Made by a program: the position numbers and the translations under genes
Notes under the pieces: generated by a model
Database searches by the model: none
What the model was told of the DNA's origin: nothing
The model's input: the letters and a program-made list of their open reading frames with translations, nothing else
From: Brachycybe producta
Taxonomy: Eukaryota > Arthropoda > Diplopoda > Playtdesmida > Andrognathidae
Reading direction: 5' to 3'
DNA: 64,000 bases
Assembly (NCBI GenBank): GCA_036925085.1
Contig: JAUPFP010000030.1
Location: 1,686,884-1,750,883 of the forward strand
Shown: positions 23,740-36,800 of the stretch, in pieces
How positions within the stretch are numbered: the first letter of the stretch is position 1
Layout of the letters: every line of letters begins with the position of its first letter

Positions 23740-24670
23740 ACAACAGACGGGTTCAAGTAAATTAAAATGGCGGTTGAGCCAAACTACGTCATCAATGACG
23801 TAAATCCATTGAATTTGAAGGCCGCCGAATGACGTCAACAAAATCAGCAAATGACGATAATGTCGCCACCTAGCCACAATATATAGAACTATGAAACCAA
23901 CACTTGATAGCCTCCCAATTATATAGGAAACGTGAAAATATCTTAATAACTAAGACTTGATCACTTTAAAATATTTTAAAAATCTCTTAAAAATCAACTT
24001 CATAACTGATGGAAAATTTAAAAAATTTAATGTATTATAAAAGGTTTATATTTTTAAATAAAAAGTCGTAATGAAAATCTTCTTAAGTGATTCCTTTACT
24101 CTTCTAGTTTTCAATTTCTTTGTAGTAGAATCCAATTTCATTATAAACATGAAAATATTTTAAAAACTAACTTTCAATTTTTTTCATGATGTTTTTTTTT
24201 TTGAAATTATGAATAATAAAGATTTATAATTCCATTGTTCTCCTTCATTTGCATATTTTGCAAATTCCTGCTGATAAAACGCTGTAAGATTTACATAAAA
24301 CATTTTTTTTTCAGGAACAAAACGAAGAAAACAATAAAAGTGTGAATAATGTAGTAATATGCTAGTGGGTAAAAATGTGTTTTTATGACGATTTTTTGTT
24401 GATAAAATGTAAACTTTGTTCTTTTTCAAGCTGTTTACAAAAAAGAAAATTATTTTAGTTGTTCCTGAGAAAAAAGTTTATGTAAATTTTATACATTTTA
24501 AAAATGGCAATTGATTTAAACTAACAATAAAAGCGCCGTTGTTTTTATAATAATAAAATTACTTTATGAATAAAGATATTTCCGTTATTTGTCTCGTTTT
24601 TTTGAAGTTCAAACAAAGCTAACATTCTTTTATGTTTTAAATATAATTTGTATAATTTATAGCCCCACAA
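23740..24670. other. A/T-rich spacer, no gene seen
   Basis: 23750-23900 is less A/T-rich and has several CGTCA/TGACG words but no open conserved frame. Beyond 23930 are long A/T-rich runs with one stray TTACTCTTCTAGTTTTC (Family A scrap) at about 24097. Confidence 0.45.
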
Positions 24671-24679
24671 AATCTAAAC

Positions 24680-24948
24680 CAGGGTTCGGCAAAGTTTTTC
24701 TGAGTAGGGCCGAATACGAAGATATTTAAGGCTTTGCTAGACAAGAGGAAAATAAATCGCCGTCTATTGACTATAAAACAATACTACACACTCTTACTAC
24801 AAAAACTGAAAATGTATTAAGTAAAAATGCAATTAATTGAAATTTAAATTAACTGAAATAGCAATTCTTTGCATTTTTAGCTGGTGGGCCATACAATACT
24901 TGGCGGCGGGCCGAATTTGCCGTTCAAATCATAGTTTACCGATCACTG
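24680..24948. mobile_element. Degenerate non-autonomous hAT-like element
   Basis: The left end CAGGGTTCGGCAAAGTTTTT and the reverse complement of the right end (CAGTGATCGGTAAACTATG) match over most of 16 bp. Both subterminal regions contain a GGGCCGAAT/ATTCGGCCC pair. The flanks ATCTAAAC and TTCTAACA resemble a decayed 8-bp duplication with the hAT preference for T at 2 and A at 7. No transposase is present. Confidence 0.6.
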
Positions 24949-25054
24949 TTCTAACATGTTGCAAACGTTACGTAGAACAGTCCATTATTTAGCAATTTCT
25001 CCAACAGTGTGACGACACTTGGATAAATAAATGAATATGCAAATTATTTAAGAT

Positions 25055-25332
25055 TAACGTGGCTGAATAGATATTTATTTTGGTTTTCCCCCACCAGTTA
25101 TAGACGTTTTTGTATAATTTGAACACAAAAATGTAAAGCGAACGTTTTTTTTAAAAAACAACATTATTTAAAAAACTCAAATTGTTTTCAAAATAACAAT
25201 GGTTAAAGTTAAAAAAAATTTTCATGGAAATATCTTAAAAAATAAAACATTTTACAGTTCAGTTTGAAAATGACCCGTTTTTTGGATTTCCCATCAACAT
25301 TTTGAAAATAAAAATCGATTCAGCCACCTTAA
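25055..25332. mobile_element. Family C element
   Basis: TTAACGTGGCTGAATAGATATTTATTTTGG at the left and AAAATCGATTCAGCCACCTTAA at the right. The arms are the same as in the foldback at 13797, but the interior is different and A/T-rich. It lies about 400 bp beyond the 3' end of SPCS1. Confidence 0.75.
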
Positions 25333-25678
25333 ACAAAATTTAACTTAATCTCACCCCCACCCTCTGTATTTTACTTAATTAATTTATAAATAAATTACTT
25401 ATTATTATTTTTGTCTATATAAAGTCCATGAAAAATTCCTAAGCTTTGTTTTCTCTTATGAAAACAGGACTAAATTGTTGTTTATGAGGGTCAATGACCT
25501 CTTCACCCCACACTGGTCCAGATATAAAAGATGCAATTTTTTTTTTAAAGTTCAGAGTTACTCGAATAGAATAAAAAAACTATATATGAAATTAATACAG
25601 ATTAGTAACATTAAATTATTTTAACTTTGTCAAGTGACAAACAAAACAAAAAACGACCAAAATGACCTCTTTTTAACC

Positions 25679-25684
25679 TTTATT
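25679..25684 (-). terminator. Polyadenylation signal of SPCS1
   Basis: AATAAA on the minus strand, in the sequence CCAGAAATAAAGG, about 70 bp past the SPCS1 stop codon. Confidence 0.65.
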
Positions 25685-25755
25685 TCTGGAATTGTCCTTG
25701 CAACAAACAAATCAAATCAAAATCAATTAAAATTGATTCAATTTGAAATGTTGGT

Positions 25756-26779
25756 TCATTTCCTTTTCTGTTTCTTTGACCCACCGGGCGTCCCTTCAGT
25801 ACTTTCGTCAGAGATCGGTTTCTGCCACTTGAGTGGGTGTTGCCTGTAGTAAGGCCAAGGAGGGAGGACCAGCTGTCAAAAAAAAAATCATCCAACCAAC
25901 AAAAAAAAATTCATCGAATTGAGAAACTCACTCAATTAAATAAACGAATTTAAACATCGAAGGTCAATATTATATCAGATAAAACTTTTAAAAAAATCAA
26001 TCAATCGAGAGTGCTTTTAATTAGACCTTTGATTCGTAAACTTACCAAACAAGAGAGAACAAAACCAACCAAAAGAACCAAAACGGTCACTGAAAAACGT
26101 TGAATTGCATAACCCCAAACGAAACCAATGACCTGAAAACAAGAGACGATCGAACTGGATGTTTAAGAGTATTCTTTCGATCAGGAATCGCTAGCCTCAA
26201 ACTTTAAGACTGACCTCATATGGACCACTTTGTGGCGACACAAAAAAGTGGTCGTTTTTTGGCAGACCTTTAGTTATAATTGGGGGGGGGGGGTTCACAG
26301 TTTTGTTTGCACCACAGTGGCCATAAGTGGTTGAGTTCGGCCACAAGTAGTGACTATACCGCCTGTTTGTCAGCAATATTCAAGGTCACACCTGTACTGC
26401 TCTAAGGTCATACCAATGGAATGCGCTGACAGCAAGTCACTGTTTTCAATGGTGGTACGTGTGACGCGCAAGTCGCACAAACCACTTTGTGGCACCACAA
26501 AGTGGTCCGTGAAAAGTCAAATACAATAAGGCGGAACAGCTCCTACATAGAGGCTAAGCGGGGACGCTCCTAATTGAAATAATTTCCATGGTTTACGACA
26601 AAAAGGCGCTAACTTACAGCAAATACGACAATAATTGATTGAAATATCTTTTCTGCTTTCCTCTGTCCATCATAGTCCTATGTAAAATCATAATCATGAC
26701 GTCATCTGGTCCACTTTTGCTTCATTTATTTTATTTCTCTTACCATGTACTTCGGAATTGCCTTTATTTTCTCAAACAT
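25756..26779 (-). CDS. SPCS1: Signal peptidase complex subunit 1 (SPC12), four exons
   Basis: Small non-catalytic membrane subunit of the ER signal peptidase complex. Minus-strand exons are 26744-26779, 26618-26677, 26046-26132 and 25756-25872. All junctions are phase 0, with donors ATG|GTAAGA, GCT|GTAAGT and TTG|GTAAGT and acceptors ACATAG, TTTTCAG and TTGACAG. The 99-residue product starts MFEKIKAIPKYM, continues with DYDGQRKAEKIFQ (the family's MDYxGQ...AE motif), has two hydrophobic segments at about residues 26-42 and 45-64 (VIGFVWGYAI; VLVLLVGFVLSCLL), then the diagnostic LPPWPYYRQHPLKW and a Lys-rich tail (KKQKRK). Length and layout match the roughly 100-residue family. AATAAA lies about 75 bp beyond the stop (25679-25684). 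Intron 2 carries a Family I repeat. The gene is divergent from XRN1. Confidence 0.95.
26206..26520. repeat. Family I repeat within SPCS1 intron 2
   Basis: GGACCACTTTGTGG near the left and CCACAAAGTGGTCC at the right are complementary ends. Between are AGTGGTCGTTTTTTGGCAGACC, CATAAGTGGTTGAGTTC and GTTTTCAATGGTGGTACGTG. The same phrases in the same order occur at 59722-60155. Confidence 0.7.
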
Positions 26780-27879
26780 GGTGATCTGATCAATAGACTA
26801 TCGATTTCTTTTATTAATTATTGTTAATAATGTTAAATAAGCATCAAAATTAAAGAAACCGAACAAGTGACATCCACGTCTTCATAGAAATACATTAGCA
26901 AACGTCAACTTCCGGTTGTAAGAATACAACTTAATAGATACATAGAGGTAGCTTAACTAAGAGCCGTTATTATGAAGCGTTCCTTGCTAGGCAATAGATG
27001 ACGCCACCATTACTTAGAGCTAAATTAATATTCAGTTGTTTAAAAATTTAATTATTACACAAACAATGCATAGCCGTATAACAGCAAAGTAAAATTATTT
27101 TTACAAAAAAATAGAAAAATAAAGACAGATAATTTAAATAAAAAGAACCTTGAAAAGAGGTTATAGCACTAAAGCTCACTCACACACGACGTTTCTTTAG
27201 CAAAAATTTGAGCTACCTTTATGTATCTATTTTGTGTAATAATCGATACACATCGATATTGTTAATTAGCTGTTAAAAGAAGCCAATAGAAGCCGCCACC
27301 TTTACTTAGAGCTAGCTTTTTATTCAATTGATCCACAATTCAATAATTATACAAACAAAAATTTTTAAAATTATTTTTACAAAAAACAAGCTAGAAAAAT
27401 AAAGAAAAATAAGTGGACAAAAAATAAATTTGAAAAAACAAGTGAAGCTCATTCACAAACGACATTTTCTTTAGCAAGGAATTGAGCTACCTTTATGTAT
27501 TAATTTTTGTGTAATAATCGATACACATCGATACTGTTAATTTTCAATAACTTCCGGTTTGTCATTTCCGTTTCCTTCGCGCGTTTAATCATAAATTTTA
27601 TCTTTTCTTCATTTCAGCTTGAAAACAATTAAAATTATATTTTTTTTTTCAAAAAAAATTTATAAGAAATTGTTCAATTTTTGATGACATTCGGTGAGAA
27701 TTCAAATTGAACAATAATTTTAATATTAAATGCCTATTTCTTTAAATTTAATTCTGTCAACTTATGTGTTGTTATTGTTGTCACTTAACCAAATTTTACC
27801 TTTTTGTTTAATTTCTAGAAGGATTTTATTATGCAAATTCGATAGTATTACTAAACTGAAGAAAATTGAATAAATAAAA
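26780..27879. promoter_or_regulatory. SPCS1-XRN1 divergent intergenic region with a diverged tandem duplication
   Basis: 1.1 kb between the two start codons. Two related segments (about 26990-27255 and 27272-27545) share GCCACCTTTACTTAGAGCTA, AAATTATTTTTACAAAAAA, AGCTCA(C/T)TCACA and end in TGAGCTACCTTTATGTAT, TTTTGTGTAATAATCGATACACATCG. They look like an old tandem duplication of a mobile unit. Relatives of its ends are at 18766-18830 and 52475-52570. No TATA box was placed with confidence for either gene. Confidence 0.55.
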
Positions 27880-30800
27880 ATGGGTGTTCCTAAATTCTAT
27901 CGATGGATAAGCGAACGTTATCCATGTTTAAGCGAAGTCGTCCGTGAATATCAGGTACTGAATGAAAGAACCCGAGTAGGAAATTTCATTCGATTAGGAA
28001 CCGTTTATAGCCTCTATGGGCGTTCAAAGATGAACGAAACCAACCGCTCGAGTTGACTTTATATGAACGCTTTTGCAGTTCATACAACAAAACTAGGATC
28101 ACGTTTCAACTACCGACAGTCGACTCGAGGGGTCGGTTTCGGCTACACGCCGTCCATCTTCGATACTAAAGCAGCCTTATCTTGGAGGCTTGTGGCTCCT
28201 AATCGAAATGACACCTTAAAAAGCAAAAACAACAACAGAAAAACTATAGAAATTCTTAAAATTCTTTGCAGATTCCGGAGTTCGATAACTTGTACCTGGA
28301 CATGAATGGAATCATTCATTTATGTTCGCATCCGAACGATGATGATCCTCATTTTAGAATCACTGAAGCGCAAATCTTTTCGGACATCTTTCATTACATT
28401 GAAGTTCATTAAACGTTTTGATTCGAGTCGAATTCTCGCCTCTAATGTCTATTTATTATCATATCTAGTGTCTTTTTCGTATGATAAAGCCGAAGAAAGT
28501 GTTTTTCATGGCTGTTGATGGAGTCGCACCTCGTGCTAAGATGAACCAGCAGAGAGGAAGGCGCTTTAGGCACGAAAGAAATAGAAATAATTGTACTTTT
28601 ACGTATGCTAAATGAGACCATTACAGGAGCGCTCGAGAGGCGTTGGATTCTGAGAAGAAAGCTGTTCAGAGAGGAGAAGTTTTACCTTCTGAAGAACGAT
28701 TCGACTCCAACTGCATCACTCCTGGTACAGAATTCATGGTGAGGTTACACGAACAGCTCAAATACTTTGTCAACATGAAGATATCGACGGATCAAATGTG
28801 GCAAGGACCGCGCATCTACCTCAGTGGACACGAGGTGTGTCGTATTTTACTGAAAAATATTTGCAATTCTTGTTATTCTGGATTTCAGGTGCAACACTAA
28901 GAAGAAATTGAAAGTGTTTTAGAAACTAGAAATATAGCTGAATCACTTAATAGTATTTTCATTTGGATATCTTTCAAAGTAAACTACTTATAGACAAAAA
29001 ATAAAAATTATCATCTGTTTAATATTAAATCGTTTTCAAACTGACTTTAAAAGGTATCTACATGAAGATACTCTTAAGATACTCTTTTGAAAGACAGAAT
29101 AATCAGAGTTCGAGAGGCGTTTACACTTTAAACACATCATTAATGTATTTTGTCACTTGTTATATCATTTGTAGACACCTGGAGAAGGTGAACATAAGGT
29201 TATGGATTTCATTAGGTGTGAAAAATCCAAACGAGATTACGATCCAAACACGAGACATTGTCTTTACGGATTGGACGCAGATTTGGTCAGCAGTTGTTCG
29301 TTTTTCTTATTTTCTTAGATAAAACTGGTCGTTTGTTGTCTTTACAGATGATGTTGGGACTTTGTACGCACGAGCCACACTTTTCACTTCTACGAGAAGA
29401 AGTTCGTTTCACTGGAAAGAAATCTCAGAAAAGGTATGAAAAGTAGAAAGGTCTCAAACGGAAAGAGCCTGGTTTGATTTGTTATCGTTTCACTTTAAAG
29501 AACGCCTACACCAGAAGAGACGACCTTTCACCTCTTACACTTGTCACTCATGAGAGAATATCTCGAACACGAGTTTTCTCCGCTCAAACAAACACTTAAG
29601 TTCGAGTTTGATATCGAAATGATCATCAACGATTGGGTTTTAATGGGGTTTCTCGTCGGAAACGATTTCATTCCTAACCTTCCTAACATGCACATTGTTC
29701 ACGGTGCTCTTCCTCTTCTTTATCAGACGTATATTAACGTGCTGCCGACATTGGATGGTAAGTTTGCATAAAATTCATAAATTGCTTAATAATTCGCATT
29801 TTATTGGATTATTTTTTTTAATTCGAATCTTTTCGAATTCCTTTTTTTCTTCATATTATAGGATATATAAACGAGGATGGTTACTTAAATCTGGTTAGGT
29901 TTGAGAAATATATGAAAAAGTTGGCAGAGGTGAATTGAACACAATGACGACGACTCGTCGTGGTGTCAATTAAATCTTCCCTTTTTTATCCTTTAAAGCA
30001 CGACTATGAGCACTTCAACGAGAACTACACCGATTTCAAATGGCTGGATTCGAAACGAAAGTCTTCGGAAGAAGCCAACGGTCAAATCTTTCGTGGAAAA
30101 CGTTTAAAAGCTCGTATTGATTCAGAAAAAGTAATTTTTTTCTCCAAGTTTTTCAAACACTGAACATTAAAACAAGTAAAACGATTATTTATGCAATTAC
30201 AAATTATTATTTTTAAAATTATTATTAAATAATTTTCAAATTATTATTTATTATAAAATGATTTTCTATTTTTTGACTAACAAACACAGAAAAAATGTGA
30301 AACTTAAAATTAGATCATTTTCAAACTTTAAGAAATCCTACCCCCCCCCCCCCCCCCCCCCCCATTCTAACTTTCTTAAAACACAATTATTTTAATTCTG
30401 AAAAACAGAATTTTCTTTATATATTATTTATATTTTGAAATTCATAAACGTGTGCTTCAAAGAAAGCGTTTTACGTTTTTTTATGTAAAATAAACATAAT
30501 ACAATCTCATGATTTGAAAAACAAAACTTAAAATCTGTACCTTTTTTTTTGTTTATCAGAAGAAAATTCAACATGCAAATAACTTCTCTGCTCTGAACGA
30601 CATCAGTGACGATGATTTTCAGGGTTCAGACAGTAACAAAACAGATGATGATGGTATTTTACGTTTGTATTATTGAAGAACATGTTAATAAATAATAATT
30701 TTAGAATCTTTTCTGTGTTCGTTCGTAGTTCCCATTGGAAAGCTCATTGATTACGATGAAAGTGATGAACATGAGCTTGAAGTTGAACTTTTAGGTGAAG

Positions 30801-33800
30801 AAGAGGAAGATGAGGATGAAGAAGAAGAAGAAGAGGAGGAAGAAGACGACACATTTGAGATGGAATTCAGACAACATAAGCGTGATTATTACGTGACCAA
30901 ACTGGCGTACGAGCAAGTGACTCCAGCAGTGTTGAGAGATCAGGCCGAATGTTACGTTCGTGCCATTCAATGGAACCTTCACTATTATTACAACGGCGTT
31001 TGTTCTTGGAGTTGGTTTTATCCTCATCATTACGCTCCTTTCATATCGGACATCAAGAACTTTTCTCATCTGAAACTGGAGTACGATCTCGATACTCCGT
31101 TTCTTCCTTTCGAGCAACTTTTAGCCGTTCTGCCGTCAGCCAGCTGCAAACTTTTACCTGAACCATTTCAAGTTCAAATCATTTATACAAATTGCAGTTT
31201 TTCTCGTACCAATTTTCAAATTTGTTGTATTTATTGTTATTTCAGACTCTGATGTGTAATTCGGATTCACCTCTTATCGATTATTATCCGGCTGATTTCG
31301 AGACTGATCTAAACGGCAAACAACAGGATTGGGAAGCCGTGGTTTTGATACCTTTCATTAATGAGGTTATTAAACTTTTTTCCAAATTCTGCTCGTTAGA
31401 TTTTTCTTTTTTTTTTTTCAGTTGTTTTCAATTCGAAATTTTTTTTTAATTTAGAAACGACTTTTGGAAGGGATGAAACCTATTTACGAATACTTGACAG
31501 ACGAGGAAAGTCGACGTAATCGTCACGGTCCATGTCTTTTGTATACGTTTACGAAAGAATTACAGGGACCGTATTCTTCGCCGTTACCACTAATGTTTCC
31601 AGATGTGGAAATTAATCATGCGAAGTGATTTTGCGTCTGGTTATAAAACGAGACAAATGTTCGTCTGAAAGATGATTTTATTTTGTGATCAGGTGTACGG
31701 AGATTCCTCTCGATGGCTTTTACGTTGAACGTTCACAGTTGGTCAAGGGTCTCTGCGCTGGCATCAGACTAGATGTGTTTTTTCCTGGGTTTCCGACTCT
31801 GAAACACATTCTTCACAAAGTATCGACCTTCTGATTAATTCATAACAAGTGTTTAAATGTATTAAACATACTTTTTTTAGTCTTATTTGAAGAAAGCCGA
31901 AGTGAAAGTTTTTCAAATGCCCAGCCGTAGCGATAATATGATTTTAGAGATACTGAAGCGCATGGATATGGTTTGTCAGAAATATGAAGTGTTTCTAGTT
32001 TCGAATGCAATTTTCTTGTTTGTTTTTTTAGTCACTCGAAGAAGCTGCAGGTCAGCTTCTCGACGAAGTTATCTACGTCGGCTGGCCGCATCTAACAGAG
32101 GCTTTGGTCACTTCGGTCGCTAATTTGACGACGAAATGCACTCCATCCAAATCGTCCAAACAGTTTCTCAAGGAAAACATGCATAGAATGGATTCTGTAG
32201 ATTGGGCAATGCATAGAGATGGCATAAAAGAAAGGTGTTACAAACACTCATCTACATTAGAAAATGATTTAAGATTGTTTTAAATTGTAAACATCCCTCG
32301 AACTCTTGATTGTTCTGACCTTCAGAAACAAAATGAAGAGAAACTTGAGTTTTAGGGATTATAAGGATACCTCAGTCACTTAAGCGTATTTTCATTTTTG
32401 GTATCTTTCAAAATAAGCTTTTTATGTCTGTTTGAAAATGACCTAATTTTTAAAGTGGACAATGTTTATTAATTTTTGTCTTCTTAAAAAGTTAATTTTG
32501 AAAGATATCAAAGTGATAATACTATTAAATGATTCAGCTACCCATTGTTCTAGTTTCTATCACGTATTTCATTTTTCTGTTGAAACTTCAGAATAACCGA
32601 GAGTTCGAAATATTACCTGTTCATAAAATATTTTAAATGTAATTAATGTTACAGATATTTTCGTCGTTGGGGCGTGGATATCAAAGAAACTGAGATCTTG
32701 GTGTTTGCTAAGCCTTTGATAGGCCGAAAGTGAGTCTTGTTTAAGTACAGCAAAAACCGTTTAACATAAAAAGGAGTAACCCAAAATAGGGGATAACAAG
32801 AAATATATGTTCAGACCTGGGGGTTCCTTAGAATAGGATCAAAACTTTTTTTTTAAGACGAAGTTCGTTTTAACACTAAAAAAATATTTTAAGATGCTTT
32901 CTATTTTGTGTTAAACGGTTTCCACTGTAGTTGCATCTCATAAAGTTAACGTCCCCTCATAATGCGTCCTAATGATGTTTTCAGATACACCTGCACGAGC
33001 AATGGCCGTGTTACTCTCGAAAAACAGTGGGCCACAATGACGGTTCCATACGCTTTGCAAACTATCGTCAAAGTACGTCGAGAGAAAAAAAAGCAATGAA
33101 TATCATTATTATTAAGGCCGAAACTTTTATGCAAACTAATTCTCAAAAACAAATTTTATAATTTTTGAATTAAAAAAACGTATAGTATGTAATGAAAAGT
33201 AATTGAAAGTTTACAAAGATTACGTAAGTTGGGCATTTTTATACATTTTAATTTTGCATTAAATTGATTACTTGCCCATATGACACTCGTATTGTTTTAT
33301 AATATATACAAAAGGGGTTTGAACTGTGATTGTGCATTTTATGCAAACTTTTTGGCCTTAATCGTACTGAAACGATCAAGATTGGTAATTTCGTTAAATT
33401 TCTTACTCTTATCGTAGGATATTGCCGTTCATGATTCGTCGTTTCAACAATACGTAACCCTCGAAGAACTATTTCCGCCGAAATCTTGTGTTTTCTCGTT
33501 AGATTTATCAAACTATGGCCTCATGGGAACGGTATATTTCATCTCCCCCTTTTAAACAAAGACAAAAAAAATTTAAAATTTGTTACATTTTCATTTCCAT
33601 AGGTCGAAAAGGTTCAGTCGAAACCAAAAGTTTCTATATCTGTTCGATTCGAAGTTCCAGAGGAACCTAACTTAGATCCGATCGCAACAAAACAAGGAGT
33701 CGGTTTCGTTTGTTAGTCTTGCAAAATTCAATTCTGATTCTTTTGTTTGTTCGTTTAGATAGCGTTCGATGACTATTTGCCAGCTTACATTGTTGCGCAA

Positions 33801-36800
33801 CGTTTGGCCATTGGAAGTCAACTCTTAAGTCGAATTACGAGTACTTTCTACATCAAAATGGGCTCTCGTAGTCGCCCTGTTAATCAGAGGGCCAATATCG
33901 GCCTTAATCTCAAATTCAGCAAGAAGAACATTGAAGTAAATTATATTTCATACGTTTTAGGAACAGTCATTGTGAAATATGCAAATTAAAGAGAACAATG
34001 GAACTTTTGCTCATTCTACGTTTCAGAGAGAAGAAATCGAAAGTATTTTAGAAACTGGAAGAGTAAATGTCTCGTTTAAAGAGGGATTTTTATGTTCACA
34101 TCTTTAAAAATGAACTTTTTATATGATTCATATACTTTTTTATTTTCTAAAACACTTTTCAAGATTTTCCTTAAAACTTTTCCCTTCTTGCAAATAAATG
34201 TATCAAGAATATTAACTACGAAACGTTTAGGTTCCAGGATACACAAAGAAGAATGACAACGACTGGTTGTATTCACCAAAAGCGATCGAAATCATCGGCT
34301 CTTACATCTCTAAGTATTTCTGCAATTTTACACTTTACATTAAAATAGTACGTCCTTTTTTTTTGTAGATTTCCAGATCTGTTTGATTTTCTTTCTGCAA
34401 ACTTTCGAAAGGAATACATCTATCAAGAAGAACTAAATGAAGTTTATCAAGAGTAAGTTTTTATTTACAGGTTTTTTTTCCCTCTTTACGACAATGTGTA
34501 TCTTTTTATCAGGGAAAAAATACTGAATGTGATTCAGGAGTTTTTGAAATCACTTCCGTCTTATCAGTGTAAACAGCAACTGTGTGGTGGAGATCAGGTT
34601 ACGGAAGAACTCATAAAAGCCATCGAAGAAACGTGTGAAAAAGTTTCATCGAAGGTGATTGCTTTTAGATAATCGCGCGAAAGAAATCTGCAAATGATTT
34701 TGTGTTAATTAAAATTCACAGCCGAAGTTCGTTCAAATGGAAATGAGTGCGAACGTGTTGTACAAACCGAACAACTTTCGAGGTAGCGCAACACCTGATA
34801 GATCTGTTACGTTCCGGTTGCTTGATCGTGTGGTAAATGTCAGAGACGGTTTCACTGTTCCGCTCGGTTTTCGTGGCACCGTCATTGGAATCCACATAGG
34901 TATGTGATTGCCGTAGTCACATGTATTGGAACCGGTTTCTTAAAAACGTAACGATTGGCGTTCTCTCTCTTTCTAGATGAAAACGGTTCAGATGTTGTTT
35001 ACGATATTCTTTTCGACAAAGAATTTAACGGCGCACTGAGCATTAGGTTATTTTATTTTGTTTTAGAATTCTGGTTATTCTGTAAAAAAAATCTTTTTAT
35101 GGACAAAATTTAAAAAAAAAACATCGTTTGCTTAAAGTTAAAACATTTTCAAACTGAGATAAAAAGCTTATTTTAAAACATATTAACCTCTCAAAGTCAC
35201 TGAGCTACCCGTCTAGTTTCTAAAACGCATTCAAGTTTCCCTTAATTCTGCTCCAAAAAGACAGAATAATCAGAGTTTGATGGGTGTGGACACTTTAAAA
35301 CAAAATAAAAATAACTAGAACTCTTTCAGGGGTTCGAAGAGTCGTGGATATCAAGTGCCATCGTATGCGCTCATTAACTTGACACACGGAATACGTCTCG
35401 AGCAGCAGCAACAGAATCACAAACCGATGGCTGTTGTTTATCCGCAGGCTGCGTTACTTAATGGTATACACCCATGAAACGTTTTTTTTTTTCGGTTTTA
35501 ACACATCTATTTCATTAAATTAAGCCGGAAGCACCACAGAAACCATCGCTAGTCTATCTGTATCCGTTACGAAAACAGCAAGGAACGGAAGACGAAACGT
35601 TTCGGACACCATCAAGGCAAACAACAAACCTCAGGGACGATATCCAAATACGATCAATCACTCGCCAAACTCGCCATTCATCTCCAGACAGGTTCAATTT
35701 AAACAATCTTGTGTTTCTATTCGTTTTTTTTTGTCTCGCACTGAAATTGCATTTGAAATTTTAAACTCTCTTGAACGTTGATTATTGTGACGTGGCTGGC
35801 CCTTTGGTGCCCCCGTTTCGACGTCTTTGCTGAACCGGGGGTGCCGGTGCCGACTGTTGTCGGCGGGCCAGCCAGGGTTGCCGATTTTACCGCTCGCGAC
35901 ATCTATTGTACGACCGATTCAATCTCAAGTCCACAAAAACGACTTTACACTTTCGGGAATCTTCGGTATGGGGCGTGATGATACCGGTGGTGCTACTATC
36001 GTCCTCTTTAGTTCCTTGGACGATCCAAGCAGAGGGACTCAGACTGTGTCCGAGTTCCTCTGTCGGTAGTCCCATGATTTTCAGGGTTTGGAACTCCTTA
36101 GCGGACACAACACTTACACAAGTTTACGTAAATAAAATATTTTTTTACTTTGTATGCTTTACATTGTTGTATACACTTTGTTACATCATTATTGAACTCT
36201 TGATTTAATCAGGACTGAACACTCTTCTTAAGTCAGAACTCGACTGTTCTCTACATCTCTCCAATCCTAACTGCTCTCTTCAATTCTTTATATCGAACTG
36301 CTCTCACGCATAAGTCTCACGGCACACTTGTCCGGTCTCCTGGGAGGGGCAACTGTCACCTCAGGGCTCAATGATTGACCAACTGGGCCAATCATTGCCC
36401 TGGGCTGGGGATATTACCTTAAAAGGAAAGGTATTTTTGGGACTCTTTTCCCAATTCTCACGGTTCGACTGGGTTCCACGAATTCACTCAGAATTCGGGC
36501 CACCCAAGTCTGAACATCTGTGCACCAAGGGGTGCCGTACTGTCAGAAAGGAATTTTGACAGGGTGTTCCACAACTCTGTGAATACAGGGTGTCACATTA
36601 TTCTCTTTGTCAGAAATAAAATTACGCGAAACTTCAAAGCGTTTTAGAAACTAAAAGGGTAGTTTAACATGTAGCTTACATGTTTGTAATCTTTTAAAAT
36701 AAGCTTTGTGACACCCTGTATCTGCATACTTGTGGAACACCCTGTAGAGCGGGTAAAGTGCTTGAACTTTCGGGATGTCGCGCCCCGTTAAATCAGGGGC

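Noticed and set aside
35906..36208. 100-codon ORF as a retroelement protein
   Set aside because: It lies inside the putative LTR, has no protease, reverse transcriptase or capsid motif, and ends in a hydrophobic A/T-rich tail.
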